From: Parapristionchus giblindavisi | Taxonomy: Eukaryota; Nematoda; Chromadorea; Rhabditida; Diplogasteridae | DNA length: 64,000 bases | Assembly (NCBI GenBank): GCA_943737045.1 | Contig: CALSFV010000233.1 | Span: 496,001 to 560,000, forward strand | Direction of reading: 5' to 3' | Shown here: positions 24,187 to 36,379 of the stretch, piece after piece | Layout: the number at the start of each line of letters is the position of its first letter | How positions within the stretch are numbered: position 1 is the stretch's first letter | Position numbers and translations under genes: made by a program | The notes under the pieces: generated by a model | Told to the model about the DNA's origin: nothing | Databases searched by the model: none | The model's input: only the letters and a program-made list of their open reading frames with translations

Positions 24187-25463
24187 TAGGGTGTGCCAAA
24201 AGTCTTTGCACTATTTTCTGCCCCTACTTTGGACCCCTCTATCTCGGACGAGAGCAATTGTTACGCCTTCTGGCATTTTACCTATATCGGAGGCATATTG
24301 ATTAGTAAATGTGATAAGTCTCATTTGCCAACTCTCTTTTCTCGATTAGATATAATTTTTTACTTATGACACCATTACTCTAAGTTCGACATGTCCTTCT
24401 TGAATTGCACCGTACGGAGTGGACTGCAACAGAAACGTATCACCAACTACCCCAGTCAATGAAGCCAAGGGCGCTATGTCGTATAACAGTCTTCTCCTGG
24501 TATCGTCATTTCAATAGCAACCTTTTTTCTTTGGTTAAAAAACCAAGGTTATGACGTCCTACCCGCTAAAATGAAGGACTGGTTCTTCGAACTGACAGAA
24601 GTTAGCCGAAGCAGAGCTAGTGATACCTGGAGCAGACAAATGGTACTCCACGATCCACTATCCATCGCATCCCCCTTCGGTCTTCCCTTCGTCCCAGGGC
24701 ACCTTAATTAGTCCCCCATGCACTCTCGGTCCTATGCTCAAAACAGCTCAAAAACTGAGTCGACATCGCTACTTCAAATCTTGGCCGCTTTCGATCCACT
24801 GATTGAGTGAAGTACATTGTCTACCACGATGAAGAGTGGGTGTTGTACGACAACCCCGGTATGAAGATGGAATGGCTGCATGCTTGGAAGGAAGCAAAAC
24901 CCTTACCTAAACGCAATTAGAATGGAAAGAAAAAGTCACCCTGATTCTTCTTCTGCCCTCTTGGTGTTGTTTATTACGAACTGCTACCTTAGGGGCTGAC
25001 TGTTAACACCGATGCCTTCTGCGAACAACTGGAGAAGATGGAGACCCAAATCCTTCTCAGCCACTTTGTGTGAGGAAAATTATTGATTTTAATGAACAAC
25101 GCGAGGACGCATCACACTAACAAGGCGCAGATCAAACTGAAGAAATTAGATATTGGCTGGCTTCCACATCCGCCGTATTCCCTCGACCCGCCCCTTGTGA
25201 TCGCCACGCTTTCCGATCTCTCGAGCATTGTTGCAGAGGAAAAACCTTCCGTTGTCTGACCGATGAGAAACGAGAGATCGACCTTTAGATTGCCTCGCTC
25301 CCTAATGAGTTCTGCCACAATGGTGTCATACAGTTGCACACGAGATGGAGGACAGTTGATCATAAACGTAGACAGCATGTCACCATTTGAATGTAGTTGC
25401 TTCGTTTGTTATTCGAAAAAATATGAAGTATGAAAAAAGTGCAAAGACTTTTGGCACACCCTA
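24187..25463 (+). pseudogene. Decayed mariner transposon with transposase remnant
   Basis: Complete element of about 1.28 kb. Inverted termini TAGGGTGTGCCAAAAGTC and its complement sit at TA dinucleotides, typical for mariner. The + strand between them still shows transposase pieces in shifting frames: DEEWVLYDN near 24828, where mariners have the second catalytic Asp in YDN, and NNARTHH to HPPYSLDP near 25092-25190, matching the region of the third catalytic Asp. Several stops and frameshifts separate them, so the gene is dead. It lies directly downstream of the receptor gene and is unrelated to it. Confidence 0.9.
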
Positions 25464-25601
25464 ATAATATTAAAGGCAAATTATATTTCAACACGTTTCT
25501 GATCATGAACCACCATGAATCAATATTTATCTGGTTCACAAATGTGTTTCACCTTTGTGTGAACCTGATATCGATTAAAGATGGAGACTCGCGAATGACT
25601 A

Positions 25602-25950
25602 TTAAAGATGGAGGCCCTCGAATGTCCATGCAAATATACAACATATCGGCTATTCAAGGGCTAACTGATATGCAAGAAGTTAGAACTTTCATTCGTGCAT
25701 CCCTTGGTGTAGCGGTAAAGGCGCTATCTAGTAAGCGCAACCTCACAGGTTCGAAACCTATTGCCGAACTTTCTTATTTTCAAAATTTCGCGCCTTTGCC
25801 TGTACATCAAGCATGATTCATTCACGATTCTAGCGATCAATAAGCTAAATTGGCATAAACTAATTTATGGAGGGTATGCAGAATAACTTTGGCTATCTTT
25901 CTGTCTTCACAGTTTGTTCACGAAAATATTGCCCGGACACCACCTTTAAA
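25602..25950 (+). mobile_element. tRNA-like SINE-type repeat, copy 1
   Basis: The unit starts TTAAAGATGGAGGCCC. It contains a tRNA-like head at about 25688-25765 with an A-box-like TTGGTGTAGCGGTAAAGG and a B box AGGTTCGAAACCT, and ends in CACCACCTTTAAA. A second, short start of the same element lies at 25575. Folding as a functional tRNA is unlikely because no acceptor stem closes it. Confidence 0.7.
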
Positions 25951-26298
25951 ATGCAAAGCATATCTATTATGCAAGGGACAAGTGATATGCAAGAAATTAG
26001 CTCAACCTTTCATCAATCCCGTAGCGCAGTGGTAAAAGTGCTCACTTGTAAGCGTAACGTCGCGGGTTGAAAACCTACTGCTGAACTTTCCTATTTTCAA
26101 ATTTCGCGCCTTTCCCTGTACATCAAGCATGGATTCTTTTTTTTTTTAAATTCTTTTTCTTTAAAAAATTTTTTGATTCTTGCGATCAATAAGCTGAATT
26201 AGCATAAACTAATTTATGTATGGTATGTAGAATAACTTTTGCTATATTTCTGTCTTTACAGTTTGTTCACGAAAATATTGCTCGGACTCCACCTTTAA
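25943..26298 (+). mobile_element. tRNA-like SINE-type repeat, copy 2
   Basis: Tandem second copy with its own head (TAGCGCAGTGGTAAAAG and CGGGTTGAAAACC) and the same downstream body (CTATTTTCAAATTTCGCGCC, GTTTGTTCACGAAAATATTG, CTCCACCTTTAA). Confidence 0.7.
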
Positions 26299-26315
26299 TT
26301 TCTGATCATAGTATC

Positions 26316-26367
26316 GAGAACTTTTTAAGAGGATAATACTTCGAATTATCCTCTTAAAAAGTTCTCA
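26316..26367. repeat. Perfect hairpin, 22-bp stem
   Basis: GAGAACTTTTTAAGAGGATAA is followed after a short spacer by its reverse complement. Probably a relic of a palindromic insertion; no gene context supports a regulatory role. Confidence 0.7.
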
Positions 26368-26561
26368 ATAAGACAAGTTACAAATTTGCTGTAATCGCAA
26401 AAAAAGTTAGTTCAAGAAACATGCAAATCTTTCAATTATAGACTCGTTGTCAGAACAAGAATAGCTTTGAAAATATTTTATCGATAAGCATATGTGATAA
26501 TTTTTGGTTTTCATAATACTTTTACTAGATAATACACCGTCCTTAAGCGAAGTCCCCGTGT

Positions 26562-26712
26562 ATCCAATTCGTCACTTCGTAATGTATAGTTTCATTAGAT
26601 ATGTCATGTGCTTCCACACTACATTTCCGTCCTAAAGATAAGGACGATTAGCAGTCTTTATGGTAACGCTACTTCCGAAACTATCACATTTCGCGATTTG
26701 GCCTATGACCTA
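26562..26712. repeat. Direct repeat R1, upstream copy
   Basis: About 150 bases (AATTCGTCACTTCGTAATG to GGCCTATGACCTA) recur at 37345-37497 in the same orientation with moderate divergence. The following 180 bases also retain weak similarity. The pair brackets the first A-B-C block. Confidence 0.75.
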
Positions 26713-28680
26713 TGGATTTGCTCCAAAAAATTGCATCATGACATAATATGATATTTGTTCAATTTAAATTTAACAATTTAACAATTTAAAATTTACAATT
26801 CAGCATGTTTCATTAAAACGTTTTCGTGACTCTGTTACGTCTCGTTATTTTCCGAATACAATTCTGGAGCTACTCATTATTGAGCGCCAGTTGATGATTT
26901 CGGCTTGAAATTGAAGAAATGACCTTTGATGCTTTATATCCAAGTCAATTCAAATGAAACTGTGATCATTTATGATTCTTGTCTGCAATGTCAGATTACT
27001 TTACGACACTCAGGAAATGCACCTAGAGTTCTTAGTCTTTCATATTTGCCCTTCCAATCTGATAAGCGATCGTCAACATGTTTCGATGGATCTTTCAGAT
27101 GCGCATTCAAAAAATGTTCAATCGTGGTACAGTTCTGACCAAGTTTTGCAAAAAGATAATAGAAAAAGAAGAAATATTACATAAAAGAGTCAGATGACAA
27201 GTATTACAATCACTGTTCTTGCTCATGTATCATATCCGGAAGTTTCTCTATATGACGATGGACTGACGGATTCCAAACTGCCTCTGCTGTTACCATGAAA
27301 GGATGACGTCATGAAGCCTCAACGCTATCCGGTAGTTATTCCCTGTACTGAATCCAAGCTGCCATGGTGAGCCAAATGGCTGATATAGTAAATTCGCTTA
27401 AAATTGTCATTTTTCGTAATTTGACTACTATACAATACATTACATTTATCTCATCAGCACTAAGTGCAGAAGTCAGGGGCTGGGGGAATTTGCTTGGAAG
27501 TTCTTAATCTTCCGTCTCTGAGAAATATTATTCTACATTCAAGAAAATTTCTGCCTTTTTTACTACTATTTCGTTATTTATGATTCTAAATCGATCAAAA
27601 TTGGACCACTATATTACAGTGCCAACAATTCAAACATAATAAAATGAGCACCGTATCTCGAAGGGTTAGGTCTGCGAAAAGTCAGTAACCCGATAGGGCC
27701 AAGTCAAGAGAAACGGGGGAAGGGGACGAAAAGCATCCACCCATATCTAACCAGTTCCCTCTTGATTTGATTGGAGAAATGGGAACGGATGTTTATCGTA
27801 CTGTTAATACACTTCCTTGTCAGGTTTGAATGATCTACTACTCCAGAGTATTTTCCACATTCCAATGGATTTCAAACATTCTTCGACTGAGAATGAGCTA
27901 TGGTGGACTCCAAGTGTAATGACCATTTTACGGACACTGAAATAGATATAAGTTTCAAAGTGTCCAACTCCAACTCACGGTGTCCCCCAGATAGAACCTG
28001 TTGATTGAGGGAAAAAACGTCTTCTTTGAAGCGATGTGTGGATGTGAATTCATCATGGTGTTTTAGTGAGGGGCATGGGAGTCATAAACATTCTTCACTC
28101 TCCGAATATTTAATCGTGGTGTGGATGAATGATGTTGATAACACTAGGGTCATACATCTTTGCTCTACTGGAGCCTGACTGAGGGGAACGGATTGGGGAC
28201 GGACTCGCTGATAGTTGTTAACTAGGAGGGAACGCCAAACTGCAGATGTGACAGGAAGTGAAAAAAAAGAGGGCCATGGACGAAGACTTACCCGCCAAAA
28301 TAATATATGGCTTGAACTTAAAACAAGTTTTTTTCGTCCTTTTTTACTTTAAAAATATTTTATAGTCGTATTTATAAGATCTGACAAATACCTATACATC
28401 GGTATCATTTTCTACTTATGGAAGTTACCACAGTAGTATGTAAGTACTGTTATCAGATTCAGTAGATCGATATTAAGCGTTTGAATGATTCCATTATAAT
28501 AACGTTATCAAATAAAGCCATTTTGATAAAGTGATCAAATGTGATAATGACAAGATTCAATCTCTAAATTGTCGATATGTAAATTGAGGACTGCAGTAGA
28601 TTGCTACTGAAATGGCCTATAATTGAAAATAATTAAAATAAATAACACCGAAAATAAAGGTATGGTTTAATCATTTTCCG
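26713..28680. other. Intergenic, no gene recognised
   Basis: AT-rich sequence without a supported exon. A perfect CRE/ATF-type palindrome TGACGTCA occurs at 27304-27311. The last 180 bases resemble the sequence before the second A gene (about 43105-43290), marking the left part of the duplicated block. Confidence 0.4.
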
Positions 28681-28683
28681 ATG

Positions 28684-28714
28684 TGTCAATCAAATATAAA
28701 CTAAAGTATAAAAG
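28684..28714 (+). promoter_or_regulatory. Promoter of A1: TGTCAATCA plus TATA box
   Basis: TGTCAATCA at 28684-28692 and TATAAAAG at 28707-28714, spacing 14 bases. The start codon follows 101 bases after the TATA box. Confidence 0.7.
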
Positions 28715-28815
28715 TACAGAGCTTTATTATAATGTGTTACTTTTAACCTTGGAAATAATGTATTCTATCAGTTCCGTTTTGTTCCCATCAAACAATAGAC
28801 GTCATTTATTTTCAG

Positions 28816-30613
28816 ATGTTCAAAAACATGCTACTTCTTATGTTTATTGGGTGCTGCGTGTTCACCTCAGAAGGTATGATATAATTGTTACAAAACAATA
28901 GAGGATAGAAACATTCAAAATTACAATTATAATGACAGACAAAGCTTAAAATTACTGTATGATGCATGTTTGAATAAGATTTTAAAAAATAAAATAAATT
29001 AGCACGAAATATAAGCAAAAAGCGTCGTATTAGCGTTTGAAATTTAGGAATGATTGCCTGCCTCTCACTGAGTCATAAACATTATCAAGGTATACGGTAA
29101 GATTAGTGATAGCAATGTAGCGGTCAGCCCACGCGCTTATCGATACAAATACATGGTTTTGAAAAAAGAGCACGATAATCTTGCGCCCGATATTGTATCC
29201 ATTTAGCGAATTAAAGATCACAGAAATATTAAAATCATTTTTTGGAAGTGATTAGTTTGATGTTTATTACCTTGAAGATCAACATACAGAATAACACGGA
29301 AATACAGATAACAAACGGTTTGGTTGTTCCGAACCTTTTTTGTTGACATTAAATGAAACATTTGTATTTTGTTCTTTCTACTCACAGAAATAGTGTGTCA
29401 AATGAAGAGATCTTTGAGAAGAGTTACGTTCCCATTATTTTGGTTGCAGTGCAAAACTGTACGACGTGGGCGCAATTATTAATATTGGTTTTAGTTTTGT
29501 TTTTGTTTTAGTTGCGCCCTGCAAACATCTAAAACTCATTTATCGAAAACTTGTTATTGCTAACAAATATTTCATATGATTTATTTAGTACAAGAGTAAC
29601 TGTCAAAAAACCTTTGTTAATTAATTGTTTTGAAATAAGTAAGTATAAGTAAGTATATATACTTATCCAGGCAAATCGATTGACTCCTCAAAGTCACATC
29701 AACGATCGGATTCAGAATCTGAAGATTCCGTATATGAATCGTCTTGTGACAATGGAGGAACGAGAATCAACGGAATATGTCATTGTTTAGATGGATTCAT
29801 GGGAGGAATTTGTGAGAAATGTCAGTGAAATTTGACGCTATACATAGAACAACATAACTTCAATCAATCCATTCCGAATTTTCTCGAATTAAAGAATGAG
29901 AGAGAGTTAGTTTTTTTTATAATTTGGCAAGGTCGAAATATGGATCAAAGAACAACCCCTCTCCGAATCTTGACTACCGTAATACGAGCGTTGCACCATT
30001 TTCAAATATGAAATCAGAATGAAAAAATCTAGAAAGGTGTGGAGTCCGTAGAGCAGTTATGAGCGCGGAATATTAACCACAACAAGTAGAACAACGCTAT
30101 CTTCATCTTGAGTCTAGTTGATAACCGTAAGCCGAATGCTTATCCCACGATATTGGTAGGTGTGCACCCAAATTCTCCTGATTATCCTTCTTTATACAAA
30201 CTATATATGAAAAATTATTAGTTATTTTAACAAGAATAGTTTTCAAAATACAAATAAATAGGAACGTGATCGTTTTTTTTTTATTACAGACAAGAAGCAA
30301 CGTTGTGGTGGGTCTCATGGTCAATGTAATACTGATGCTTTCTGCTTTTACGATGATATACATTGCCACTTTATGCAGTAAGTTATTTGGAAGATCAAGG
30401 ATCGTTTAACAGTTTTTGTCATCGAAAAATATTCTACTTATTCAGTATATATTGTGCAATTCATCATAATATAATAATGTGGAAGCTGTTTTTTTTTCTT
30501 ATTTTGAGATCTATTCTATGACTAATTCGCTAAGACTTCCGTTGTTTAGTGATCATCGTTTCCGTCAATGCCATGGATGGTGTCTGCCTCTGATAGAAAT
30601 CGATTCCGACTAA
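28816..30613 (+). CDS. Secreted 10-cysteine mini-protein, type A copy 1
   Basis: Exons 28816-28873, 29671-29820, 30290-30377 and 30550-30613 join in phases 1, 1, 2 to 119 residues. Residues 1-19 are a signal peptide (MFKNMLLLMFIGCCVFTSE). A Ser/Glu-rich acidic linker (SDSESEDS) follows, then ten cysteines spaced C-x10-C-x-C-x8-C-x7-C-x6-C-x5-C-x6-C-x10-C-x3-C. The first four match the C-terminal half of an EGF module (CDNGG and GICHCLDGF). The remaining six form a unit I do not recognise. The ATG follows ATTTTCAG immediately, so the mRNA is probably trans-spliced there. Closest paralogue: the gene at 43527. Function unknown; secretion is inferred from the leader. Confidence 0.85.
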
Positions 30614-32232
30614 ACCAAAGAAGTTCTGATTTGTTCCTTTTCAATATTATTATCCGTGTTCAAAGCGATAAATGAGAATGTGATAATTGTTTTGCACAAT
30701 TTCACACTATGCTGAAACAGCTGCTATGTGATCCTATTTCTCTTTCATCTACATTTCGACGGACGGATATATAGTCAAAGGAAAATTTAAATGCACATCA
30801 TTGACATTAATAACCGACATTTTAGATACAAAGGTAGAGCTGTTTTCGTTCCCCAATTCCATTTCAAATAATCATAATCATAAATTAATGTTATTGAACA
30901 CACATCACAACCTAACCTTTCATTTGATCTGTGCCTGACATATCCGGTACAGAAGTCAATTGCTTTCTTATTTCGAAATCGATAACCCCCAACAACTTTA
31001 TCAAAATCTTGTCATTGCTCATATACTTTGTTATTTGTCCATCGGTGTTAATTTTTTCAAATTTCGAAACGAAGCTCCATAGAAAAATTGTATAATTCTA
31101 CCAAAATCAATGAGTTTCTTGAACTCATTTTTTGTACACTTAGTATCATGACTAATCAAAATATGTCATACTATTCAAGGAATGTATCCACTACCGTCGA
31201 CCGGATAAAATAATTCCCATTCCCCCGATCATGATTTACGATTTTGCCCGCATATTTAGATTTGATGTCAGTGCAAAGATAGAGAGTTTATAGCATCGTA
31301 ATCTTTTCCTCACCAAGCCCTTTCTATTGTCATTCTATTTACTACTCCCACGCAAAACACATCCTCCACAACAGGAAATAGTTTTCATTTTGTGTACCAG
31401 CGATGAGAAATTGTTGATGATCATTGCATCTAATCATGTGCAATTTATGAATGACAAAAGAACTGCATCTGCAATTACCGACATTATTTTGACTGATAAA
31501 CATTTTTGCTGTTTTTATTCTTTTACATCATTTCCGAAAATATTATTGACATCAAAATGGTCATGAAACGGCAAAATTCAAACTTGTGCTAAAAATATCA
31601 TGAGATCTCAAATTTTCATATATCTGCTTTTAATATTTTATTATACTTGATAAGCAAAGTTATTTCTGCCCTGTTAAAAACGATAAAAAATTTCCAAAGA
31701 AGTAGGATCAGTCTTATATCAGTGGATTTTTAAATGGAGTTTTTGCTTTTGTTTATAAAACCTGAAATTGGAGTGCAAAGCTAGACTTATTCAGATAATT
31801 TGATCTTTTAAGGTTTGCTTATGGTATATTTGGAATTGGAACATTTTAAAAAATTCTGATTATTAACATTTGTACTGTGAATAAGATCAATATCAATGTC
31901 CCATTCTTTTTTGCTTGCATTAAAGCTCTGCTTATGCAATAGATAATACATTTTACGTTAGAATATCGATGAATAAGATTACGATATTTGCATATTTCAT
32001 TATTCTAATGGAAATAAACATGTGATTTGTCATCTTCAGAGCCAAGAACTATAACATAATGCAATGCGAAGCGAAACTGCATTCCATCATTGTACAAAAT
32101 GATAAAGAAAAATGAACGGTCTTTAAAATTATCCGATAGATTTGGGTTCGTCCCATGCACAACCGTATGATTTTATGTATTATAGTAATAAGTCACCGAT
32201 CGATTACTTTTTTGAAACAAGTGGAGGTCTAG
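30614..32232. other. Intergenic A1-B1
   Basis: No gene seen. Parts near 32035-32165 match 46035-46225 between A2 and B2, as expected for a duplicated block. Confidence 0.5.
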
Positions 32233-32263
32233 TGTCAATCATAGATGAAGTGATGTATAAAAG
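32233..32263 (+). promoter_or_regulatory. Promoter of B1: TGTCAATCA plus TATA box
   Basis: TGTCAATCA at 32233-32241 and TATAAAAG at 32256-32263, spacing 14. A GTAAGC donor at 32292 and TTTTGTAG before the ATG could make a short 5' untranslated intron. Confidence 0.7.
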
Positions 32264-32362
32264 TACAATTCAAGACAATACAACCATATTTGTAAGCGTA
32301 CGGAAAGGAAAATTACCCCCAGCTATTTTTCCGAATTTAAAACAATGCGTTGACCTCTCTAT

Positions 32363-32412
32363 ATTTTAAACTCTCTACGTTGATCTCTCGTAAGCAACGA
32401 AAGTGCGGGGTG
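32363..32412. mobile_element. MITE family 1, copy i (relic) in the B1 leader
   Basis: Core pieces CTCTCGTAAGCAACGAAAGTG only. The counterpart before B2 (46385-46453) is better preserved, so insertion preceded the block duplication. Confidence 0.6.
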
Positions 32413-32465
32413 GTTGACATAGGCCTCTATAAATCTAAAAACTAAATTAAAATTTCGTTTTGTAG

Positions 32466-34008
32466 ATGTTCAAACTTGTCATTCTTCTCGTATTTCTTGC
32501 GTGTTGTTTCAACATCAACGAAGGTATTGTGTTATGATATAATATTTATATGTTATATTTAACAATAAGATTGTAAGATGAAAAACCGCGATGTTCATGT
32601 AAATCACTCACATCTCTCTTGTTCGAATGTAAAGTTATATGCGAGAAGTTAGCGCAGCCCTCACTTTTATCCTATAGCGCAGTGGTAAAACAAATTGCTC
32701 TATTCCTCATAATTGATATTTCAAAATTGGTTATTTATTCATGACAATAAAATAAGTCGGGATATTGCGCTGCAAAATCAATAATTGATTTACTCAAATC
32801 AATACAATCAATGACACCGTTGATCGATTATTCCATATTTTTAATGAGTACCATTTTACATTTTAGGAAAGGCCCTCGAACCAAACAGTTCTGAAGAATC
32901 AGAATCAAACGAGATGGAGTCAATCTCTGGTGGTAAATCAAGATGCAGCAATGGAGGAACACGAAAATATGGAAAATGTGTTTGTGTCCCTGGATTCTAC
33001 GGAGGAAACTGTGAATTGTGTAAGGGACATTTTTTATTCATTCAATAGAAATCTATTTGTATTGGCTCTTTTCTTTCCTCAGTTAAACAGAAAATCATTT
33101 GACTCATCTCATCAATTCAAAGTAAACAGTAAAAAAAAACAGAAACATAATCGGACCATTATTTAATAAATTATAAATGTACCAGTGCCTCATTTCATCA
33201 ATTTTGATAACATTTAAAAAAATCTCTGAATGAAACTCCAATGTCATTTTCCATGAAAATCAACACAGAAAGTTGTAAAAATGAATAATAAGGACAAATA
33301 AGGAAAAATCTCCCACAATTACTTACATTTTCTACTTGTGTCGTTTTCTTTCGTTTTGACAGTATGCATGCACTACACTGAGAGCAAACTTACCTGGCAA
33401 ATCGTTACCCCGATACACTTTCCTGGCAAACGATTACCCCAAATGGTGAATTCAGCCGTTGAATAATTCACCATTTGGGGTAATCGTTTGCCAGGAAAGT
33501 GTATCGGGGTAACGATTTGCCAGGTAAGTTTGCTCTCAGTGTATCTTGAACTGTGAGAGGGTCTGGGAGGAGCGGAGAAAATGAGTCAAATAATGGTAAC
33601 GAGAGAAACATATTCCAAAAAATAAAACAAAAACTATTGCCCATAATCGAACCTTGAAACTTTGAGATGGTCTGAGCGGTGAGCATATTATTTTCTAGAC
33701 CTCAAGTACCGTTGTGGCGGATACGGAAGCGATCTAGGACCGTGTCCGGGAGAATGGGACGCAATGTGTTATTTTGACAAGTTCCAGTGCAACTTCTACA
33801 CGTAAGTAGAGTTTTTTATCTCTAGTGGACACTATGCAAATTTTTCGTCATAATGGTAGGATTTATAAGTTTGAACTACTTGTGTAATGTTTCCAGACAA
33901 AATGAATTGCGGGCATGTATCAGAATTATATTGTGATATTTGATATTCAGGGACCAACGCTACTGTGAAGGATGGTGTATTCCTCTAAGAGACCTGGAAT
34001 TCTTCTAA
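32466..34008 (+). CDS. Secreted 10-cysteine mini-protein, type B copy 1
   Basis: Exons 32466-32523, 32867-33019, 33699-33801 and 33951-34008 join in phases 1, 1, 2 to 123 residues. Signal peptide MFKLVILLVFLACCFNINE; acidic linker SSEESESNEMES; ten cysteines with C-x10-C-x-C-x8-C-x7-C conserved against type A, then x9, x7, x6, x8 and x3 spacings. CSNGGTRKYGKCVC and PGFYGG are EGF-half-like. The product ends GWCIPLRDLEFF. The ATG abuts TTTTGTAG, a likely splice acceptor. Intron 1 carries a tRNA-like repeat fragment and intron 2 a perfect 166-bp palindrome; neither is present in copy 2. Function unknown. Confidence 0.85.
32590..32705 (+). mobile_element. tRNA-like repeat fragment in B1 intron 1
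   Basis: AAATCACTCACATCTCTCTT through TATAGCGCAGTGGTAAAAC matches the minus-strand copy at 42297-42566. It stops within the tRNA-like head. Confidence 0.6.
33376..33541. mobile_element. Perfectly palindromic 166-bp MITE in B1 intron 2
   Basis: Two arms of about 75 bases are exact or almost exact reverse complements. Termini read CACTGAGAGCAAAC and GTTTGCTCTCAGTG, flanked on both sides by TA. The TA target suggests the Tc1/mariner superfamily. Absence from the duplicate intron of B2 and the perfect arms indicate a recent insertion. Confidence 0.92.
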
Positions 34009-34109
34009 CCAAGCAGTACATCATACATTTCGACTTCATGGAAAATCGATAAATCAATGCAATTGATTTACATATAACATGATAAATGCAATATAATTGA
34101 CACAATTCG

Positions 34110-34115
34110 AATAAA
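34110..34115 (+). terminator. Polyadenylation signal of B1
   Basis: AATAAA about 100 bases after the stop codon, conserved in the B2 copy. Confidence 0.6.
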
Positions 34116-34971
34116 GCATAATAATAAAGGAATTTTTTCGAACATAGTTCGTCATCGGAGATTTAACACTATACAATAGAAAAGAAAGAACCGCCCCTTT
34201 CTTTGTCGGCTCTATTCCTTCCCGTGAGAGAATATATCGAAGTTAGAGAGTACGAAAGAAAAAAGAAGGAATATGATATACAGTATTCTTCCTATGATAA
34301 TTTTCCGAATAGTCATTTTCGACGCATCACCGCCTTTTCATTACGAATTAGACTATGCAGATTTTTATCAATACATTTTGATCGTCCATGTTAGATTTTT
34401 CATTGATCAATTTCATTTGAGATGAATTCGTTCGCATCTCCTAATTAGCTTTTAATCGTTCTTACCCGGTATACTCCGCTATGCACCTAGAAACTAACCG
34501 TTACCGTTACAACTTACCGTTATGAAAAAAGTCGCTATTCAACCTAAAAAAGCGACCTCTAGCAATAGTTTTTTTCCAATCAAGAAATACAACAGCAGTT
34601 GAAATGAAAATAATAGTGCTTTAACAGTGATATGGGTAATGATTCTCCAAAGGATCAGGGTTGAAATGGTTGAGAAGTTACGTAAAATACATTTGCGTTC
34701 TTCAAAACAGTATGAGTTTCAACACATGCTCTTGGAGAAGGGTGGAATGGTCCTGGTGATCGCAAAAATTGATGGCTACCCGAATGAGGTCCTATGTGTT
34801 CCACTTTAAGATCCGGAGTGGCATGTTTCGCAATATATTCAAATTTCTCCATCGACTATAGCACGATTTCTGAATCTGAAAATAAACTTTATTCGGTTGA
34901 TGTAGCAAAATTATCATATCCGAAATTTCAAAATAATCAAAGAATAAGAGTTTTCCGGTTTTGTTCCAACG
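34116..34971. other. Intergenic B1-C1
   Basis: No gene. The segment near 34727-34800 matches 49072-49140 upstream of C2, supporting the block duplication. Confidence 0.5.
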
Positions 34972-35008
34972 TGTCAATCATTTTCAAGTTCATCATGAAG
35001 TATAAGTA
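34972..35008 (+). promoter_or_regulatory. Promoter of C1: TGTCAATCA plus TATA-like box
   Basis: TGTCAATCA at 34972-34980 and TATAAGTA at 35001-35008, spacing 20. The intervening TTTTCA, GTTCATCATGAAG is identical in C2. Confidence 0.65.
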
Positions 35009-35130
35009 CCCATGAAAGCTGAGTCTCAGTCACTTTTAAAATTTTTCATCGACTATCCTTATATGAATCGCTATTGTCAAAAGTATTTTTATATGGTAAA
35101 CTGTTTTTTGGGTTCGAGAGAGTTGTCAAG

Positions 35131-36379
35131 ATGCGTTCTTTTCTGGTCATCATTGTTGTACTTGCTTCTACCATCTCGGCTCTACCTAAAGGTAAATACG
35201 TTTAATCTCTATGAACGGTCTAGTTGGGTGTAAAATGTATTGTATGTGAACATTGTAGATCGTGCAACTCATAGTATTCACAGGACTGAATCCACATCCC
35301 TCGTATGTAATGGAAAGTAGGTATTTCAATACTACAACATATACTTTTTCAACTATGTATAGCAAATTGTATTCACGTTGCTCATACTGATATTACAATT
35401 TCGCTTGCTATTTATATCAAACAAAGACATTTGGGATAAGGAGATTCGTATCGATGTTGTTCTCAATTACAATATATATATTTCAGTGGTGTGATGAAGA
35501 ACAATCTCTGTGTTTGTCATGACAGTTACATCGGTGATTATTGCGAGAAACGTCAGTTTGATTATTTTATATTTCTGTCATTTAAACGCCTAGAAATTTA
35601 TCTTTTCGAATTCTATCCTTATTGTTATCATAAAACATATTCCTTTAACTTATAAGCAAATCGAACTGCATAGTTTCTTGAAAGATAATAAAAAAAAAAC
35701 ACCCAGAAAATTGCAAAAAAAATCACTAATTCCCTGTAATATTCAGTAGTTCTGGTTCGTTGTAATCCAACTAAACAACTTGGCGGCTGCCCAAAAAATC
35801 ACTTCTGTCTTCGGTAAGTCTTCACCACAAAGCAATATCTCAAACTAAGGAAAGCAGTATGTGTCTTGACTGTGGATGATCTTAAAGTATCCTTAACGTT
35901 TGATGAATTTTAGTGATGATTGGCGTTGCTTCTTGACTCCCCACTGTAGAGTAAAAGAGGGTGAGCTAACGGTTCCTGTATACATTAGATTCTTTGATCA
36001 TCTAAAATGAATATTCAGAAGAACTCTTTAGAACTCTCAGTCTTGGTCATAATAATCAATATTCTATTTAGAATGTCCAATAATAATATACATATTAACC
36101 GCAAGGAACTCCTTTAAGGTTGGTGCTTCCCAGCTACGGCCGTACCCGAAGCTCTGAAGAATGCTGAACGTCTATCATTCCAGAGATCTCGTAAGGAAGC
36201 CGAAGAAAGAAAAGATGAGGAGTGTGAGTAATTAAAACACTTCTAGAAAGCTGAATTCTTATCAAATATGCTCTATGGGGTTTTAGACCTATCAGTGATA
36301 ATTTATAATTTTGTAAAAAAAGTAAGTTTCTGTGTCAACTTGCACTGATTCAAAACTTCTTCCTTATCTCATTTCAGAA
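35131..36379 (+). CDS. Secreted 10-cysteine mini-protein, type C copy 1
   Basis: Exons 35131-35191, 35259-35316, 35487-35551, 35747-35813, 35914-35960, 36119-36223, then the last two bases of the stop codon at 36378-36379: 134 residues. Signal peptide MRSFLVIIVVLASTISALPK. Ten cysteines again open C-x10-C-x-C-x8-C-x7-C, then x8, x5, x6, x5, x6. A charged tail without cysteines follows (KNAERLSF, KEAEERKDEE). The exon 2/3 junction splits the first loop, where types A and B have no intron. The stop codon is assembled across the last intron (T plus AA); reading into the intron would add Cys-Glu and also stop. Paralogues: 50556 (close) and 40279 (distant). Function unknown. Confidence 0.83.

Noticed and set aside
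25688..25765. Candidate tRNA genes (also 26017-26088, 42396-42470, 42606-42680)
   Set aside because: A and B boxes are present but acceptor stems do not pair, and each is embedded in a longer repeated unit; treated as tRNA-derived repeats.
35012..35233. 73-codon frame overlapping C1 exon 1
   Set aside because: Its ATG lies at the expected transcription start zone of C1 and the frame crosses a well supported donor; it is a shadow frame.
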